In this document: positions 18,188 to 26,680 of the stretch, piece after piece
Numbering within the stretch: the first letter of the stretch is position 1
How the letters are laid out: each line of letters starts with the position of its first letter
Origin: an uncultured Prochlorococcus sp.
GTDB taxonomy: Bacteria > Cyanobacteriota > Cyanobacteriia > PCC-6307 > Cyanobiaceae
Assembly (NCBI GenBank): GCA_902535025.1
Contig: CACARV010000008.1
Span: 1-33,852, forward strand
Reading direction: 5' to 3'
Length of the DNA stretch: 33,852 nt
Program-made: the position numbers and the translations under genes
The notes under the pieces: generated by a model
What the model saw: the letters and a program-made list of their open reading frames with translations, nothing else
Databases searched by the model: none
Told to the model about the DNA's origin: nothing

Positions 18188-19239
18188 TTTGTTTTTAATG
18201 GAAAAGGAGAAGGATATGGATTACCTTGTGGACTTAATTTTTCAAAGATTGATTCCAAAGATTGATTTATTTTATTTACTTGTTTGGCTTCGTTCTTAAC
18301 TATTGTGTTCCTGATAAGAATAATTTCTTGATTTTTTTCTTTGAGATTACATTCTTCGAGAAAAAGATTTAATTGGGAATTTTCTTTATAAGTTTTTAAA
18401 TATGAAAAAGGAGATTTTTCAAAAAATCTTTTTATAAATTCTTTTAAAATATGATTGAATCTCTTATCCCAATATCTACTTATAGTTAAAGTATAAATTT
18501 CTTCGTTTTGATAATTTATATCTTTTAAAATTGCACATAAAACTGAATTTTCATATATTAAGGCACCACTTTTAGAGTTATTTCTTTTAAGAATGTCGTC
18601 TTGATCAAAATCTAAAATATTTCTTATTAAGGGAGATTGATTTGATCTTATGAAATTCACTATTTTTAATATATTTTGTTTACTAATGTTTTGGAATTCA
18701 TTAATTAATGAATAGGTATTGCTATTTTGCTTTACAGATTTATTTAGATTATGACCATCCCAAAGGATTATCTCTCCAAGAGGCTGAAAGCCTAGTTCTC
18801 TTGAAGTTGATATGAGGTCAACATTATTTATATCAGCGTTAATTATCCAACTTGAAGTTTTAATGTCTTTTATTGAGATAGATTTTTTTATCAATCCTAA
18901 AGTTAATTGTTTATCTGTTAAAGAACAATTGTTGTTAATCAACTTGGGTTTAGATATTTTTAAGCAAGTCTCTTTTTTGTTTAAAGGAAAAATATTCAAA
19001 TAACCAATAATTTCGTTTCCAGATATAGCAATTATGCATTTATTTTTATTTTTCTTGAGATTATTTAAAAAAATTTTTAAGTCATCAAAGGTGTTAATAA
19101 TTGCCATCTTTAAAAACCAGTTATTCAATTCCTTATTTTTAATATCAATTAAAAGATTGATGTGCCTTATATGGAGTTCTTCAAAAATTACTTCCGTTCC
19201 TTTTTTAGATCGAAAAGAATAAGAGGTATCTTTTTTCAT
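18184..19239 (-). CDS. Hypothetical protein with GNAT-like features
   Basis: A 351-residue protein I cannot place in a named family. The N-terminal part is reminiscent of GNAT acetyltransferases: an opening strand ([14 protein letters not shown]), then [19 protein letters not shown], which looks like strands 4-5, and [17 protein letters not shown], which looks like the closing strands. A second, less clear repeat of this pattern occupies residues about 190-300 ([31 protein letters not shown]). Very Lys/Asn/Ile-rich. It overlaps both ruvX and the CofE-like gene by 4 bases, so it belongs to the same operon. An acetyltransferase role is a guess. Confidence 0.6.
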   Translation of the reverse strand: MKKDTSYSFRSKKGTEVIFEELHIRHINLLIDIKNKELNNWFLKMAIINTFDDLKIFLNNLKKNKNKCIIAISGNEIIGYLNIFPLNKKETCLKISKPKLINNNCSLTDKQLTLGLIKKSISIKDIKTSSWIINADINNVDLISTSRELGFQPLGEIILWDGHNLNKSVKQNSNTYSLINEFQNISKQNILKIVNFIRSNQSPLIRNILDFDQDDILKRNNSKSGALIYENSVLCAILKDINYQNEEIYTLTISRYWDKRFNHILKEFIKRFFEKSPFSYLKTYKENSQLNLFLEECNLKEKNQEIILIRNTIVKNEAKQVNKINQSLESIFEKLSPQGNPYPSPFPLKTK

Positions 19240-20405
19240 TTACTTTTTTCTCTTATTAATACTATAGGGGTTTTTTCATCTCCATTGCCAGCTGGATTAG
19301 ATATTAAGTTTCTTTTGAGTATTTTATTTACTTTTTTATTTGAACTAGCTATAACTTTTACACCTCCAAGATCATTAACATCGACTACAGCTACATCTAT
19401 ATTTAGATATTTCGATACCTCCTTACAAAATAAATCTGCATAGAGAGGACCCATGACAATGCTCTTGTCGTAAGGCGTGACTGTACCGCTTATATCATCA
19501 ATGAGAGATGATTCTGAACCAGTTAACCTATAAAACATACCCTTAATACCAACTAATTTAAAGAGAAATCCAACAAATAGTGCGAAGGTTATTCTTGTGA
19601 CTCCAATTCTATTAATTAATAATTGCATGCCACAAGCTGTTGCAAGACTGCTTGTAGGGTGAAAAAAATAACATAAAGCTTTCGAAAATAAACTATATTC
19701 TAAATTTTGAGGGGAAATATATCTATTTTGCATAATCGCTAACGGACTCTCACCTATTGTTAAAATATCATTTTTTTCTATAATTCCTTTGCAGTATTCA
19801 ATTACGGTATTTATTGGGTTATCAAAGCAACCAAGTAAATCAGTTTTGATAGCAAAAGCTTTATATTTATTGTTTAAAGAAATTTCAAAAACTTCCTTTG
19901 GCCTTTGTTTTTGACCATCTAAATTAATTAACAAACAATCCACATTATTTGAAATACCAAAATGTCCATAGTTTTCCCAAAATACTTTTAACCAAAGATA
20001 TTTTATTTTTTTTCTTAAATTACTATTACTAAATTTATATATGATTCTCACAAATAATTCTGAATTTGACTTGATAATTGTTGTTGGCCAGTAATTATTT
20101 AAATTCTTAATTTTATTATTTTCATATATATAAATATCTTCTTGATAATTGAAATTTTGGTAATATTCGTTACCTTTACTTTTAAAAAAATCTAATTCAA
20201 AATTTACATTAGATACCATCGTCTCTTTGGTTTTACTTTTATTAGTTATTTTTAAATTAATAATTAATTCGTTTAAACCATCCTTTTTTTTGATTTTGTA
20301 ATTTACAGGTACCAGATTTAACTTTGATTTGGGTGAGTTTTTAATACATAAATCTGAAATAATTAAAAAAATTAAAAGAACCAAGAGGATATTTATTAAT
20401 ATCAT
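19236..20405 (-). CDS. CofE-like (F420-0:gamma-glutamyl ligase family) membrane-anchored protein
   Basis: A 389-residue protein with an N-terminal hydrophobic anchor (residues 2-20) and a C-terminal region like F420-0:gamma-glutamyl ligase (COG1478): FAIKTDLLGCFDNP, NDILTIGESPLAIMQNRYISP, SGTVTPYDKSIVMGPLYAD and VAVVDVNDLGGVKVIASS. The last motif carries the Asp residues that bind metal in CofE. Between anchor and ligase part is a beta-rich region of about 150 residues. Coenzyme F420 is not expected in this type of organism, so the substrate is probably something else. It overlaps the GNAT-like gene by 4 bases and starts 4 bases from the thioredoxin-fold gene. Confidence 0.72.
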   Translation of the reverse strand: MILINILLVLLIFLIISDLCIKNSPKSKLNLVPVNYKIKKKDGLNELIINLKITNKSKTKETMVSNVNFELDFFKSKGNEYYQNFNYQEDIYIYENNKIKNLNNYWPTTIIKSNSELFVRIIYKFSNSNLRKKIKYLWLKVFWENYGHFGISNNVDCLLINLDGQKQRPKEVFEISLNNKYKAFAIKTDLLGCFDNPINTVIEYCKGIIEKNDILTIGESPLAIMQNRYISPQNLEYSLFSKALCYFFHPTSSLATACGMQLLINRIGVTRITFALFVGFLFKLVGIKGMFYRLTGSESSLIDDISGTVTPYDKSIVMGPLYADLFCKEVSKYLNIDVAVVDVNDLGGVKVIASSNKKVNKILKRNLISNPAGNGDEKTPIVLIREKSK

Positions 20406-20409
20406 TTTT

Positions 20410-20961
20410 TTAATTAATTTTTGTTTTTATTTTTTTTTCAGAAATAATACTGTTGTATTCATTAAAACTTTCTACAGAAAATGTTGTATCTTGTATATCA
20501 ATCCCTTTTAATTCTCCTATAACTTTGTTTAATTCATCGATATTAATCATTCCATTTTGATCATATTTAACTTCACCATCACTGTTTATAATAATGGTTT
20601 GTGGAATTAATCCATTCCAATAATAATTAGGTTCATTTGGAAGATTAGACTTTTCTTTATCCTGTAATTCATCAGTAGTCAGAGCAATGATATCTATATT
20701 ATTTCTCCATATCAAATCTAAACCAGATATTATCGGAGCCATAGCTTTACTATCAGAGCTATCATCAAGATAAAAAAATAAAACTGAGACTCTTTTGTTT
20801 TTTAATGATTCCTGAAGGGTTGTCTGGGGAGGAACTATAGCTCCATTTCCTGCATATATAGGAAAGATGTTGCCATCATAGCTATTAGTATCTCTGGAGG
20901 CATTTGTTTTATATGGACTTAAGAAAATTAATGCTATTAGGATCCATTGAATTATTTTCAT
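20410..20961 (-). CDS. Exported thioredoxin-fold protein without cysteines
   Basis: A 183-residue protein with an N-terminal signal or anchor (MKIIQWILIALIFLSPYKTNA). The thioredoxin-like fold shows in SVLFFYLDDSSDSK (residues 59-72, where CxxC would lie), the WRNNIDIIALTTDE strand, and the cis-proline segment LIPQTIIINSDGEV (Pro120). There is no cysteine anywhere in the protein, so it cannot do dithiol chemistry. It may correspond to the cyanobacterial thylakoid thioredoxin-like proteins implicated in photosystem I accumulation; I recall that link but cannot confirm it from sequence. In the minus-strand run, 14 bases from the Ycf55-like gene. Confidence 0.72.
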   Translation of the reverse strand: MKIIQWILIALIFLSPYKTNASRDTNSYDGNIFPIYAGNGAIVPPQTTLQESLKNKRVSVLFFYLDDSSDSKAMAPIISGLDLIWRNNIDIIALTTDELQDKEKSNLPNEPNYYWNGLIPQTIIINSDGEVKYDQNGMINIDELNKVIGELKGIDIQDTTFSVESFNEYNSIISEKKIKTKIN

Positions 20962-20975
20962 TGAAGTTTAAAAAC

Positions 20976-22592
20976 TTACTTTGAACTTGATCTTCCTAAT
21001 CCTTGTAGGATTCCTTTACCCACTAAACCGATAGCTTTGCCAACGACCTTTGTAAGGAAAGTTACGAAAAGATTACCGATATATTTTACCGCAATTTCTA
21101 ACTGGGGTGCTACGGCATCTCTTATCTCAACTAACAATGTAACTTGTTTTTGTAGCCATTCTAGATTCTCTAATTCTTTCTCCCTATTTTCATTTTTAAA
21201 GTAACGGGTAAATTTTTTATCGATAATATCAATATATTCTCTTTTACTCTCATACAAGTAGATAGGCATATAAATATTGTCATGCCAGCGATTATAGTTA
21301 TTAATATTATTTCTAAATCTTTCAAAATTCCTTGTTGATTGTAATTCGGAATTTATAAGTACAGTTCTTAATTCAGGCCATGAAGAACAAATATTAAAGA
21401 TTTCAGAAGCTAATAAATTACAGTTCCTTATTGTCCAATTTGAAATTATATTTTCAAGGATCAAAAACGATTCCGTTTCATACAGAGGGAGTAATTTCCC
21501 ATCATAGTCAAGAGCTTCATTTTTAATGATTGGCTCAATAAACATTAATGATTCATGTGATTCTTTATCTATCTCTTCGCAACTTACCTCACTATAAATA
21601 AAATCATTTATTGAAATAGATTCGTTTCCTTTTTTTAATCGAAAATAGCTGTCTGTGATATTTGAAATGGTATTAACTTTAAGTTCTTTTATGAGAGAAT
21701 TTAAGTCATCTTTAAAATCTTTCTCCTTATAGTTTTCCTTGATATTTTTTACTAAACTATCCAACTCATCTAACATTTTGCATATTAGTCGTGAAATGAA
21801 TTCTTTTTTTATCCCAGATAGAATTATTGAAGAATTATTAAATTCAACCTGTAAGTTAGTTGAGCTATACCTTTCTTTTAGTCTATCTAAAATTAAATTC
21901 CATATTTCTGTAGTGTTTTTATCTTTAATGAATACAGTGTTCTTATTTTCAAGATTAATTTTATCTTCAGTGTAAACTGCCTCTGTATAAAGTTCTAGTG
22001 AATTGCCCCATAAGAAAATTAGAAAAGATTTTGCAGTAATAAGTTCTCTTAATCTTCCCTTTAAAATGAATTTATAAAATTCTGGAGTCGAATCAGAGTT
22101 AACATATTTGAATATATAGTTAATCTCAGTATCTATTTGTTTAAGACCTGAAGTAAGTATTTTTTGGCTAAAAGAAAGAGGTTTATCTTTTTTTAATTGA
22201 ACCCTAGAATTATTTTCAATATCAAATACCCTTCCACCATTTAATATGGTATCAATTGATTCAAGAACTTTTTCCGCACTGGGATTTAAAAGAAAACCTT
22301 CAGAATTTAAAGATGGAGTTTTCTTGGCTTCATAAACAAGTTCACCAGATAGTATTAATAGAAATTTTGACTCATCATATCTTTCTCTAAATTTTAATAA
22401 TTCTAACCTTATGAGATCTTCTGATTGAAAATTAAGAACATTCCATATAACTAAATCCGGAGTTTTATCACCTATTTCATTATTAAAATTAATGTCTAAA
22501 TTTTGGTCTAGTGATGTTAATTTAAGCGATAAAGATTCTGCTATTAAGCTTGGAGCAATAATTAATATCGATTTTTTTGAAATTAATTCCAA
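20976..22592 (-). CDS. Ycf55-like (DUF3685) protein with receiver-like N-terminus
   Basis: A 538-residue cyanobacterial/red-algal plastid-type protein of the Ycf55/DUF3685 family. The first 120 residues look like a response-regulator receiver (SILIIAPSLIAESLSLKL, then PDLVIWNVLN, then SEGFLLNPSAEKVLESIDTILNGGRVF, which resembles the last strand and helix of a LuxR-type receiver). The phosphoacceptor position reads WN instead of LD, so it is probably not phosphorylated. The long C-terminal part contains WPELRTVLINSELQSTRNFERFRNN and a closing amphipathic region (LFVTFLTKVVGKAIGLVGKGILQGLG). Function unknown. Starts the operon-like run downstream of hisA. Confidence 0.75.
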   Translation of the reverse strand: MELISKKSILIIAPSLIAESLSLKLTSLDQNLDINFNNEIGDKTPDLVIWNVLNFQSEDLIRLELLKFRERYDESKFLLILSGELVYEAKKTPSLNSEGFLLNPSAEKVLESIDTILNGGRVFDIENNSRVQLKKDKPLSFSQKILTSGLKQIDTEINYIFKYVNSDSTPEFYKFILKGRLRELITAKSFLIFLWGNSLELYTEAVYTEDKINLENKNTVFIKDKNTTEIWNLILDRLKERYSSTNLQVEFNNSSIILSGIKKEFISRLICKMLDELDSLVKNIKENYKEKDFKDDLNSLIKELKVNTISNITDSYFRLKKGNESISINDFIYSEVSCEEIDKESHESLMFIEPIIKNEALDYDGKLLPLYETESFLILENIISNWTIRNCNLLASEIFNICSSWPELRTVLINSELQSTRNFERFRNNINNYNRWHDNIYMPIYLYESKREYIDIIDKKFTRYFKNENREKELENLEWLQKQVTLLVEIRDAVAPQLEIAVKYIGNLFVTFLTKVVGKAIGLVGKGILQGLGRSSSK

Positions 22593-22671
22593 GACTAAAT
22601 TTCTTATATCTTATACAAAATTAACTAACAATTACTGCAAATACCAGCCTTAAATCAATTTTTATCCTTAT

Positions 22672-23439
22672 TTATGCGTAGAAATTGTTGTTTATATCAA
22701 AGTCAGTTAGTCTCTCTGATGACAATACATTATTTGCTTCGTATATTGTAAATTTATTTTCATATAGAGCTTTACCTACAATTACTCCAAAGAGCCCAGA
22801 ATTTTCAAATTTAACTAAGGATAATAAATCAGAAATCGAACCAACACCTCCTGAGGCTATTACTGGAATATCTGTGATTTCAAGTATGCTGTTTATGAAT
22901 TCTTCATTTGTTCCTTCTAACGTCCCATCTGTATTTATATCCGTAACAATAAAACTAGCGATCTTAAATGAAGAAAATTCCTTTACTAAATCTTTTGCTA
23001 AAATATTAGATTGCTCAAGCCACCCCCTTGTACTAACTTTTCCATCTTTTGCATCTATCCCAACAATTATCTTTCCAGGAAATTTACTTGATAAGTCTTT
23101 AACTAATTCTTTATTTTCTATTGCAGATGTTCCCATGATAACTTTCTCAATACCATAAGAAAATAATTGTTCTATCCTTTCTTGAGACCTTATACCCCCG
23201 CCTATTTGAATAGGTATGTTAACTGCTTTCGCTATCTCTTTTATTGATCTATCGTTTGTTGGTAATCCAGTTTTTGCAGCATCCAAATCAACTATATGTA
23301 TATATTTTGCTCCTTCGCTTTCCCAAAATTTAGCCTGCTCATGAGGTGCTTTTGTGAAGTCCTTTCTAGTATTAAAGTCGCCCTTAAAAAGCCTTACACA
23401 CTTACCATTCATTAAATCAATAGCTGGTATTAGTTCCAT
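22672..23439 (-). CDS. hisA: ProFAR isomerase
   Basis: A 255-residue TIM-barrel isomerase that opens the ribose ring of ProFAR to give PRFAR in histidine synthesis. The duplicated half-barrel phosphate sites and the two catalytic aspartates are visible: Asp8 in IPAIDLMNGKCVRL and the Asp in IVGIDAKDGKVSTRGW. IVTDINTDGTLEG and VIASGGVGSISDL complete the barrel. Length is normal. It is divergent from the CSP41-like epimerase with a roughly 90-base shared upstream region. Confidence 0.96.
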   Translation of the reverse strand: MELIPAIDLMNGKCVRLFKGDFNTRKDFTKAPHEQAKFWESEGAKYIHIVDLDAAKTGLPTNDRSIKEIAKAVNIPIQIGGGIRSQERIEQLFSYGIEKVIMGTSAIENKELVKDLSSKFPGKIIVGIDAKDGKVSTRGWLEQSNILAKDLVKEFSSFKIASFIVTDINTDGTLEGTNEEFINSILEITDIPVIASGGVGSISDLLSLVKFENSGLFGVIVGKALYENKFTIYEANNVLSSERLTDFDINNNFYA

Positions 23440-23531
23440 AGAATCATCCTTTTCATTAATTACTTCTTAGTAGTACTATTCAGTATGTAATTCTATTTAA
23501 GATTACTACTTCAGTTAAATATTTTTTGAAT

Positions 23532-24452
23532 ATGAAAATTCTTGTAATGGGTGGCACTAGATTTGTTGGCAAGTCTCTGGTTGGAAAATTATTAAGCCAA
23601 AATCATGAAATTGATATTTTCACAAGAGGTAATAAAGCTAATCCTGAAAAAACAAATCTAATTAAAGGTGATAGGAATAATTTAGAAAGTATAGTAAAAC
23701 TGAAACATGAAAAGTACGATTTTATCTACGACATTTCGGGACGAGAGCTAGAACAAACGAAACTTCTTATAGAAAATTTAGATTACTCTTTCCAGAGATA
23801 TATCTATGTCAGCTCTGCAGGAGTTTATAAAGATAATTGCGAACTGCCCCTATCTGAAGATGATCCGATTGATAAAAATAGTCGACACAAAGGAAAATTT
23901 GAAACAGAAAATTGGTTGACAAACCAAAAAGTTCCTTTTACAAGTTTTAGACCCACTTATATTTATGGACCAGGAAATTATAATAAAATTGAAAATTGGT
24001 TTTTTGAGAGATTATTTACGAAAAAATCTATACCAATTCCTGGAGATGGGTCTCTAATCACCCAGTTAGGGCATGTTTCGGATCTAACTGATGTAATGAT
24101 TAGGTGCATGAATTTTGAAAATTCTAAAAATAATATTTACAACTGTTCAGGTGAAAAAGGAGTAACAATAAAGGGTTTAATTTATTTCTGCGCAAATGTT
24201 CTTGGATTAAACCAAAATGAGATTTCTTTAAGAACATTTGATTATCAAAAATTAGATCCTAAATCACGAAAGGGATTTCCAATTAGATTAAATCATTATC
24301 AAACTGATATCTCGAAGATTAAACGTGATTTAGAATGGATGCCAACTTTTGATTTACTTAATGGTTTAAAGGATAGTTTTTTGAAAGACTTTAATAATAA
24401 AAAGAGTGAGGAGTTTGATGAAAATTCAGATCAAATTCTTTTTAATTCTTAA
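23532..24452 (+). CDS. CSP41-like NAD-dependent epimerase/dehydratase-fold protein
   Basis: A 306-residue extended short-chain dehydrogenase-fold protein like the chloroplast stem-loop binding proteins CSP41. The dinucleotide loop is GGTRFVGKSLVGKLL. The conserved serine is in YVSSAGVYKD, but the catalytic YxxxK of active epimerases is replaced around SRHKGKFETE, as in CSP41 proteins. FRPTYIYGPGNYNKIENWFFERL follows. I start at ATG 23532; a TTG at 23526 would add two residues. Plant relatives bind and cleave RNA with ribosomes; a role in RNA rather than sugar metabolism is inference from the family. The 3' end overlaps convergent pgsA by 27 bases. Confidence 0.82.
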   Translation: MKILVMGGTRFVGKSLVGKLLSQNHEIDIFTRGNKANPEKTNLIKGDRNNLESIVKLKHEKYDFIYDISGRELEQTKLLIENLDYSFQRYIYVSSAGVYKDNCELPLSEDDPIDKNSRHKGKFETENWLTNQKVPFTSFRPTYIYGPGNYNKIENWFFERLFTKKSIPIPGDGSLITQLGHVSDLTDVMIRCMNFENSKNNIYNCSGEKGVTIKGLIYFCANVLGLNQNEISLRTFDYQKLDPKSRKGFPIRLNHYQTDISKIKRDLEWMPTFDLLNGLKDSFLKDFNNKKSEEFDENSDQILFNS

Positions 24453-24938
24453 ATAGCCTAATAAAGTCACAGAAGTCAGGATGAATCCTAACCAATAAAA
24501 AATTAAAGCCAAATTATTCAATAAGCTTATTTTTAAGGGTGTAAAGAAGGTAATTACTGAAATAAAAAAGAAAAATGTTTTAAATTTACCCAACATAGAT
24601 GCTGGCAAACCGTCTTTTGTAGAGTTCCTCAGGCTAGAAATAATTAATTCTCTAAATAAAATTAATGACAAAGACCAAAAAGGTATTAAATTATTTTTAC
24701 AAAGGAAGGTTAACGGAATTAAATAGAATACTTTATCGCTTAAGGGATCAAGGATAGCTCCTAATCTGGTCTTAAGATTAAATTTCCTTGCAATTAACCC
24801 GTCAAAATAATCAGTTAAACCTCCAACAATTATCAATATAAAAACATAAAAAGGTCTATTAATTTCTAAAAAAAGGATTAACGGAAATACAAGGAAAAGG
24901 CGCGATATTGATAGTAAGTTAGGAATATTTATGGACAT
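24426..24938 (-). CDS. pgsA: CDP-diacylglycerol-glycerol-3-phosphate 3-phosphatidyltransferase
   Basis: An integral membrane enzyme of 170 residues that makes phosphatidylglycerophosphate, precursor of phosphatidylglycerol, an essential thylakoid lipid. The CDP-alcohol phosphotransferase signature DGx2ARx8Gx3Dx3D is exact: DG-LI-AR, eight residues, G-AIL-D-PLS-D, at about residues 47-68. Several hydrophobic helices flank it (LFLVFPLILFLEI, FYVFILIIVGGL, FFFFISVITFFTPL). It converges on and overlaps the CSP41-like gene. Confidence 0.93.
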   Translation of the reverse strand: MSINIPNLLSISRLFLVFPLILFLEINRPFYVFILIIVGGLTDYFDGLIARKFNLKTRLGAILDPLSDKVFYLIPLTFLCKNNLIPFWSLSLILFRELIISSLRNSTKDGLPASMLGKFKTFFFFISVITFFTPLKISLLNNLALIFYWLGFILTSVTLLGYLRIKKNLI

Positions 24939-25149
24939 TTCTTAAGATTTTTTCTAAGTAAGAAATTAATTTCTTCGTGTAAAAAATATATTACACTCTC
25001 AACAAGCTTAAATTTTCCGTAAAACTAATCATGATTTGTTAATTTCTAGTTTCTAAATTTCAATTTAAATCAGAATCCTAAAGATTATGAAATCAACTTT
25101 TCTTTATGATTCATTATGTTTTATATTAAAAAATTATTAATAATATCTA

Positions 25150-25761
25150 ATGCAACCCCATAGCCTAAAGCTATCTCCAGAATCTGATTTAATAAAGTCA
25201 ATTAAAGAATATTCTTTTAAAAATAATTTATACGGTTATGTCTCAGGTGTAGTGGGAAATCTTAAAGAAGTATGTATTCAATGCCCAGGGAATCAAAAAA
25301 TAAATAAATTTGAAGGAAATCTAGAAATAGTATCTCTTAATGGTCATTTTAATAAAGGAGATGTACATCTTCATTTGAGTTTCGCAGATGAGGGATGTAA
25401 CGTTTATGGCGGCCATCTTGAAGAGGGATGCATTGTGAAAAAAGGAACAGACATATTATTAGTTTGTTTTGAACAAAAAATTATCAATATCTCAAATAAT
25501 GATTTAATTGCAAATCAATCACGTGTACAAGTTTATATTTTAAAGGATTGCCCTTGGTCTAAAAGAGCAATTAGGTTGCTTAATTCTTTATCTATTCCTC
25601 ATGAAGTTACTTCAATAGAAAATGATGAAAGCTTTCAAAAAGTAAAGATGAAAAGTAATCATAATACTTTTCCTCAAATATTTCTGGATGATAAATTTTT
25701 TGGAGGTTATGATGAATTATCAGAACAAGCAAAATTAGATAATTTGATTTTATTTAAGTAA
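25150..25761 (+). CDS. PPC (DUF296) domain fused to glutaredoxin
   Basis: A 203-residue two-domain protein. Residues 1-112 form a PPC/DUF296 domain: VSGVVGNLKEV, then GDVHLHLSFADEGCNVYGGHLEEGCIV with His73, His75 and His89 of the bacterial metal-binding pattern. Residues 125-203 form a glutaredoxin: VQVYILKDCPWSKRA with single active-site Cys134 (CPWS), cis-proline NTFPQIF (173-178) and FFGGYDEL, the glutathione-binding GG(Y/F)D. PPC domains occur in AT-hook nuclear proteins of plants and as small metal-binding bacterial proteins. The fusion suggests a redox or iron-sulphur role, which is inference. It stands alone on the plus strand, with a 210-base AT-rich gap upstream. Confidence 0.83.
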   Translation: MQPHSLKLSPESDLIKSIKEYSFKNNLYGYVSGVVGNLKEVCIQCPGNQKINKFEGNLEIVSLNGHFNKGDVHLHLSFADEGCNVYGGHLEEGCIVKKGTDILLVCFEQKIINISNNDLIANQSRVQVYILKDCPWSKRAIRLLNSLSIPHEVTSIENDESFQKVKMKSNHNTFPQIFLDDKFFGGYDELSEQAKLDNLILFK

Positions 25762-25771
25762 TCTAAATTTT

Positions 25772-25960
25772 TTAACTATCACGATTAGTGAGCTTTTCAG
25801 AAACCAATTCTTCCTCTAACTGCTTTATCAACCTTGAAACAAGATTTTGAAATTCTGGTTGACAGCCTTTAAATGCCGCTTTATGTCTTATGGGTTCATT
25901 TCTAGTTCTTAAATCAGTAAGCATTAATTGTAATGCGTCAATTTTAGGGTTTATTTTCAT
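25772..25960 (-). CDS. Small hypothetical protein (62 aa)
   Basis: An unrecognised 62-residue protein. The core is charged and helical: KIDALQLMLTDLRTRNEPIRHKAAF, then EFQNLVSRLIKQLEEELVSEKL. No signal peptide or membrane segment. One cysteine (FKGCQPEF). It converges on the PPC-glutaredoxin gene (11 bases apart) and lies 26 bases downstream of the NAD-binding protein gene on its own strand. Kept because its position fills the gap exactly and its composition fits a real protein. Confidence 0.6.
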   Translation of the reverse strand: MKINPKIDALQLMLTDLRTRNEPIRHKAAFKGCQPEFQNLVSRLIKQLEEELVSEKLTNRDS

Positions 25961-25986
25961 TGTTTTATTTTATATATTTACATTTT

Positions 25987-26646
25987 TTAAATCATTTGCA
26001 TAGCTTTTTTAAAAGATATCTTTTTATTATCATTGGAACTTGTTACTTCTATTAATTTATTTATGGATTCTTTGTTTTTTAAAGAATCTATACAACATTG
26101 CGCTACTAATCTTCTTGGAATTGACCCATTGATTTGAGTATCCTCCTTTGAATAATTTATTTTTTCTGATTTAATATCTTCGTTTTCCTTTAATCCTCCG
26201 GGTCTAATAATAGTCCATTCTAAATTTGAATTTCTCAGAAAATTTTCGCCTACTTTCTTCCAAATAAGAATTAAACCAAACAAATTTAATGGGTGTAAAA
26301 ATTTACCAGTACAAAGAGAACTAACCAAAATAACTCTCTTAATGCCAACCCTTTTACAACTCTCTAATTGCCTGTGTACTCCTAATGCATCAACCTTTGC
26401 AGGACCGGTTAAATCTATTGAAGCTCTCGCACCAGTGGCAATTACCAAAGCATCAATATCTGTAAAGGCTTTATCAAGTTCTTTTTTGTTATCTAATGAA
26501 ACTCTAATTGTTTCTAAATTCTCTAATCCTTCTGGAACTTTTGAGTTTTTTCTAATTATTTGCCTTACTTTATATCCTTTCCTAACTGCCTCTTCAGAAA
26601 TTCTATAACCTGTTTTCCCTGATGCACCAGTAATTGCAATTTTCAT
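25987..26646 (-). CDS. NAD(P)-binding atypical short-chain dehydrogenase
   Basis: A 219-residue NmrA/YbjT-like protein with a Rossmann loop GASGKTGYRISEEAVRKG at residues 7-24. It continues ALVIATGARASIDLTGPAKVDALGVHRQLESCKRVGIKRVILVSSL in pattern, then LEWTIIRPGGL, as in plant AT5G02240-type proteins. No clear YxxxK, consistent with the atypical group. Substrate unknown. It lies downstream of nth on the same strand with a 34-base gap. Confidence 0.83.
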   Translation of the reverse strand: MKIAITGASGKTGYRISEEAVRKGYKVRQIIRKNSKVPEGLENLETIRVSLDNKKELDKAFTDIDALVIATGARASIDLTGPAKVDALGVHRQLESCKRVGIKRVILVSSLCTGKFLHPLNLFGLILIWKKVGENFLRNSNLEWTIIRPGGLKENEDIKSEKINYSKEDTQINGSIPRRLVAQCCIDSLKNKESINKLIEVTSSNDNKKISFKKAMQMI

Positions 26647-26680
26647 GATTAAAAGCTAATTAAATAATTATATAAATTTT

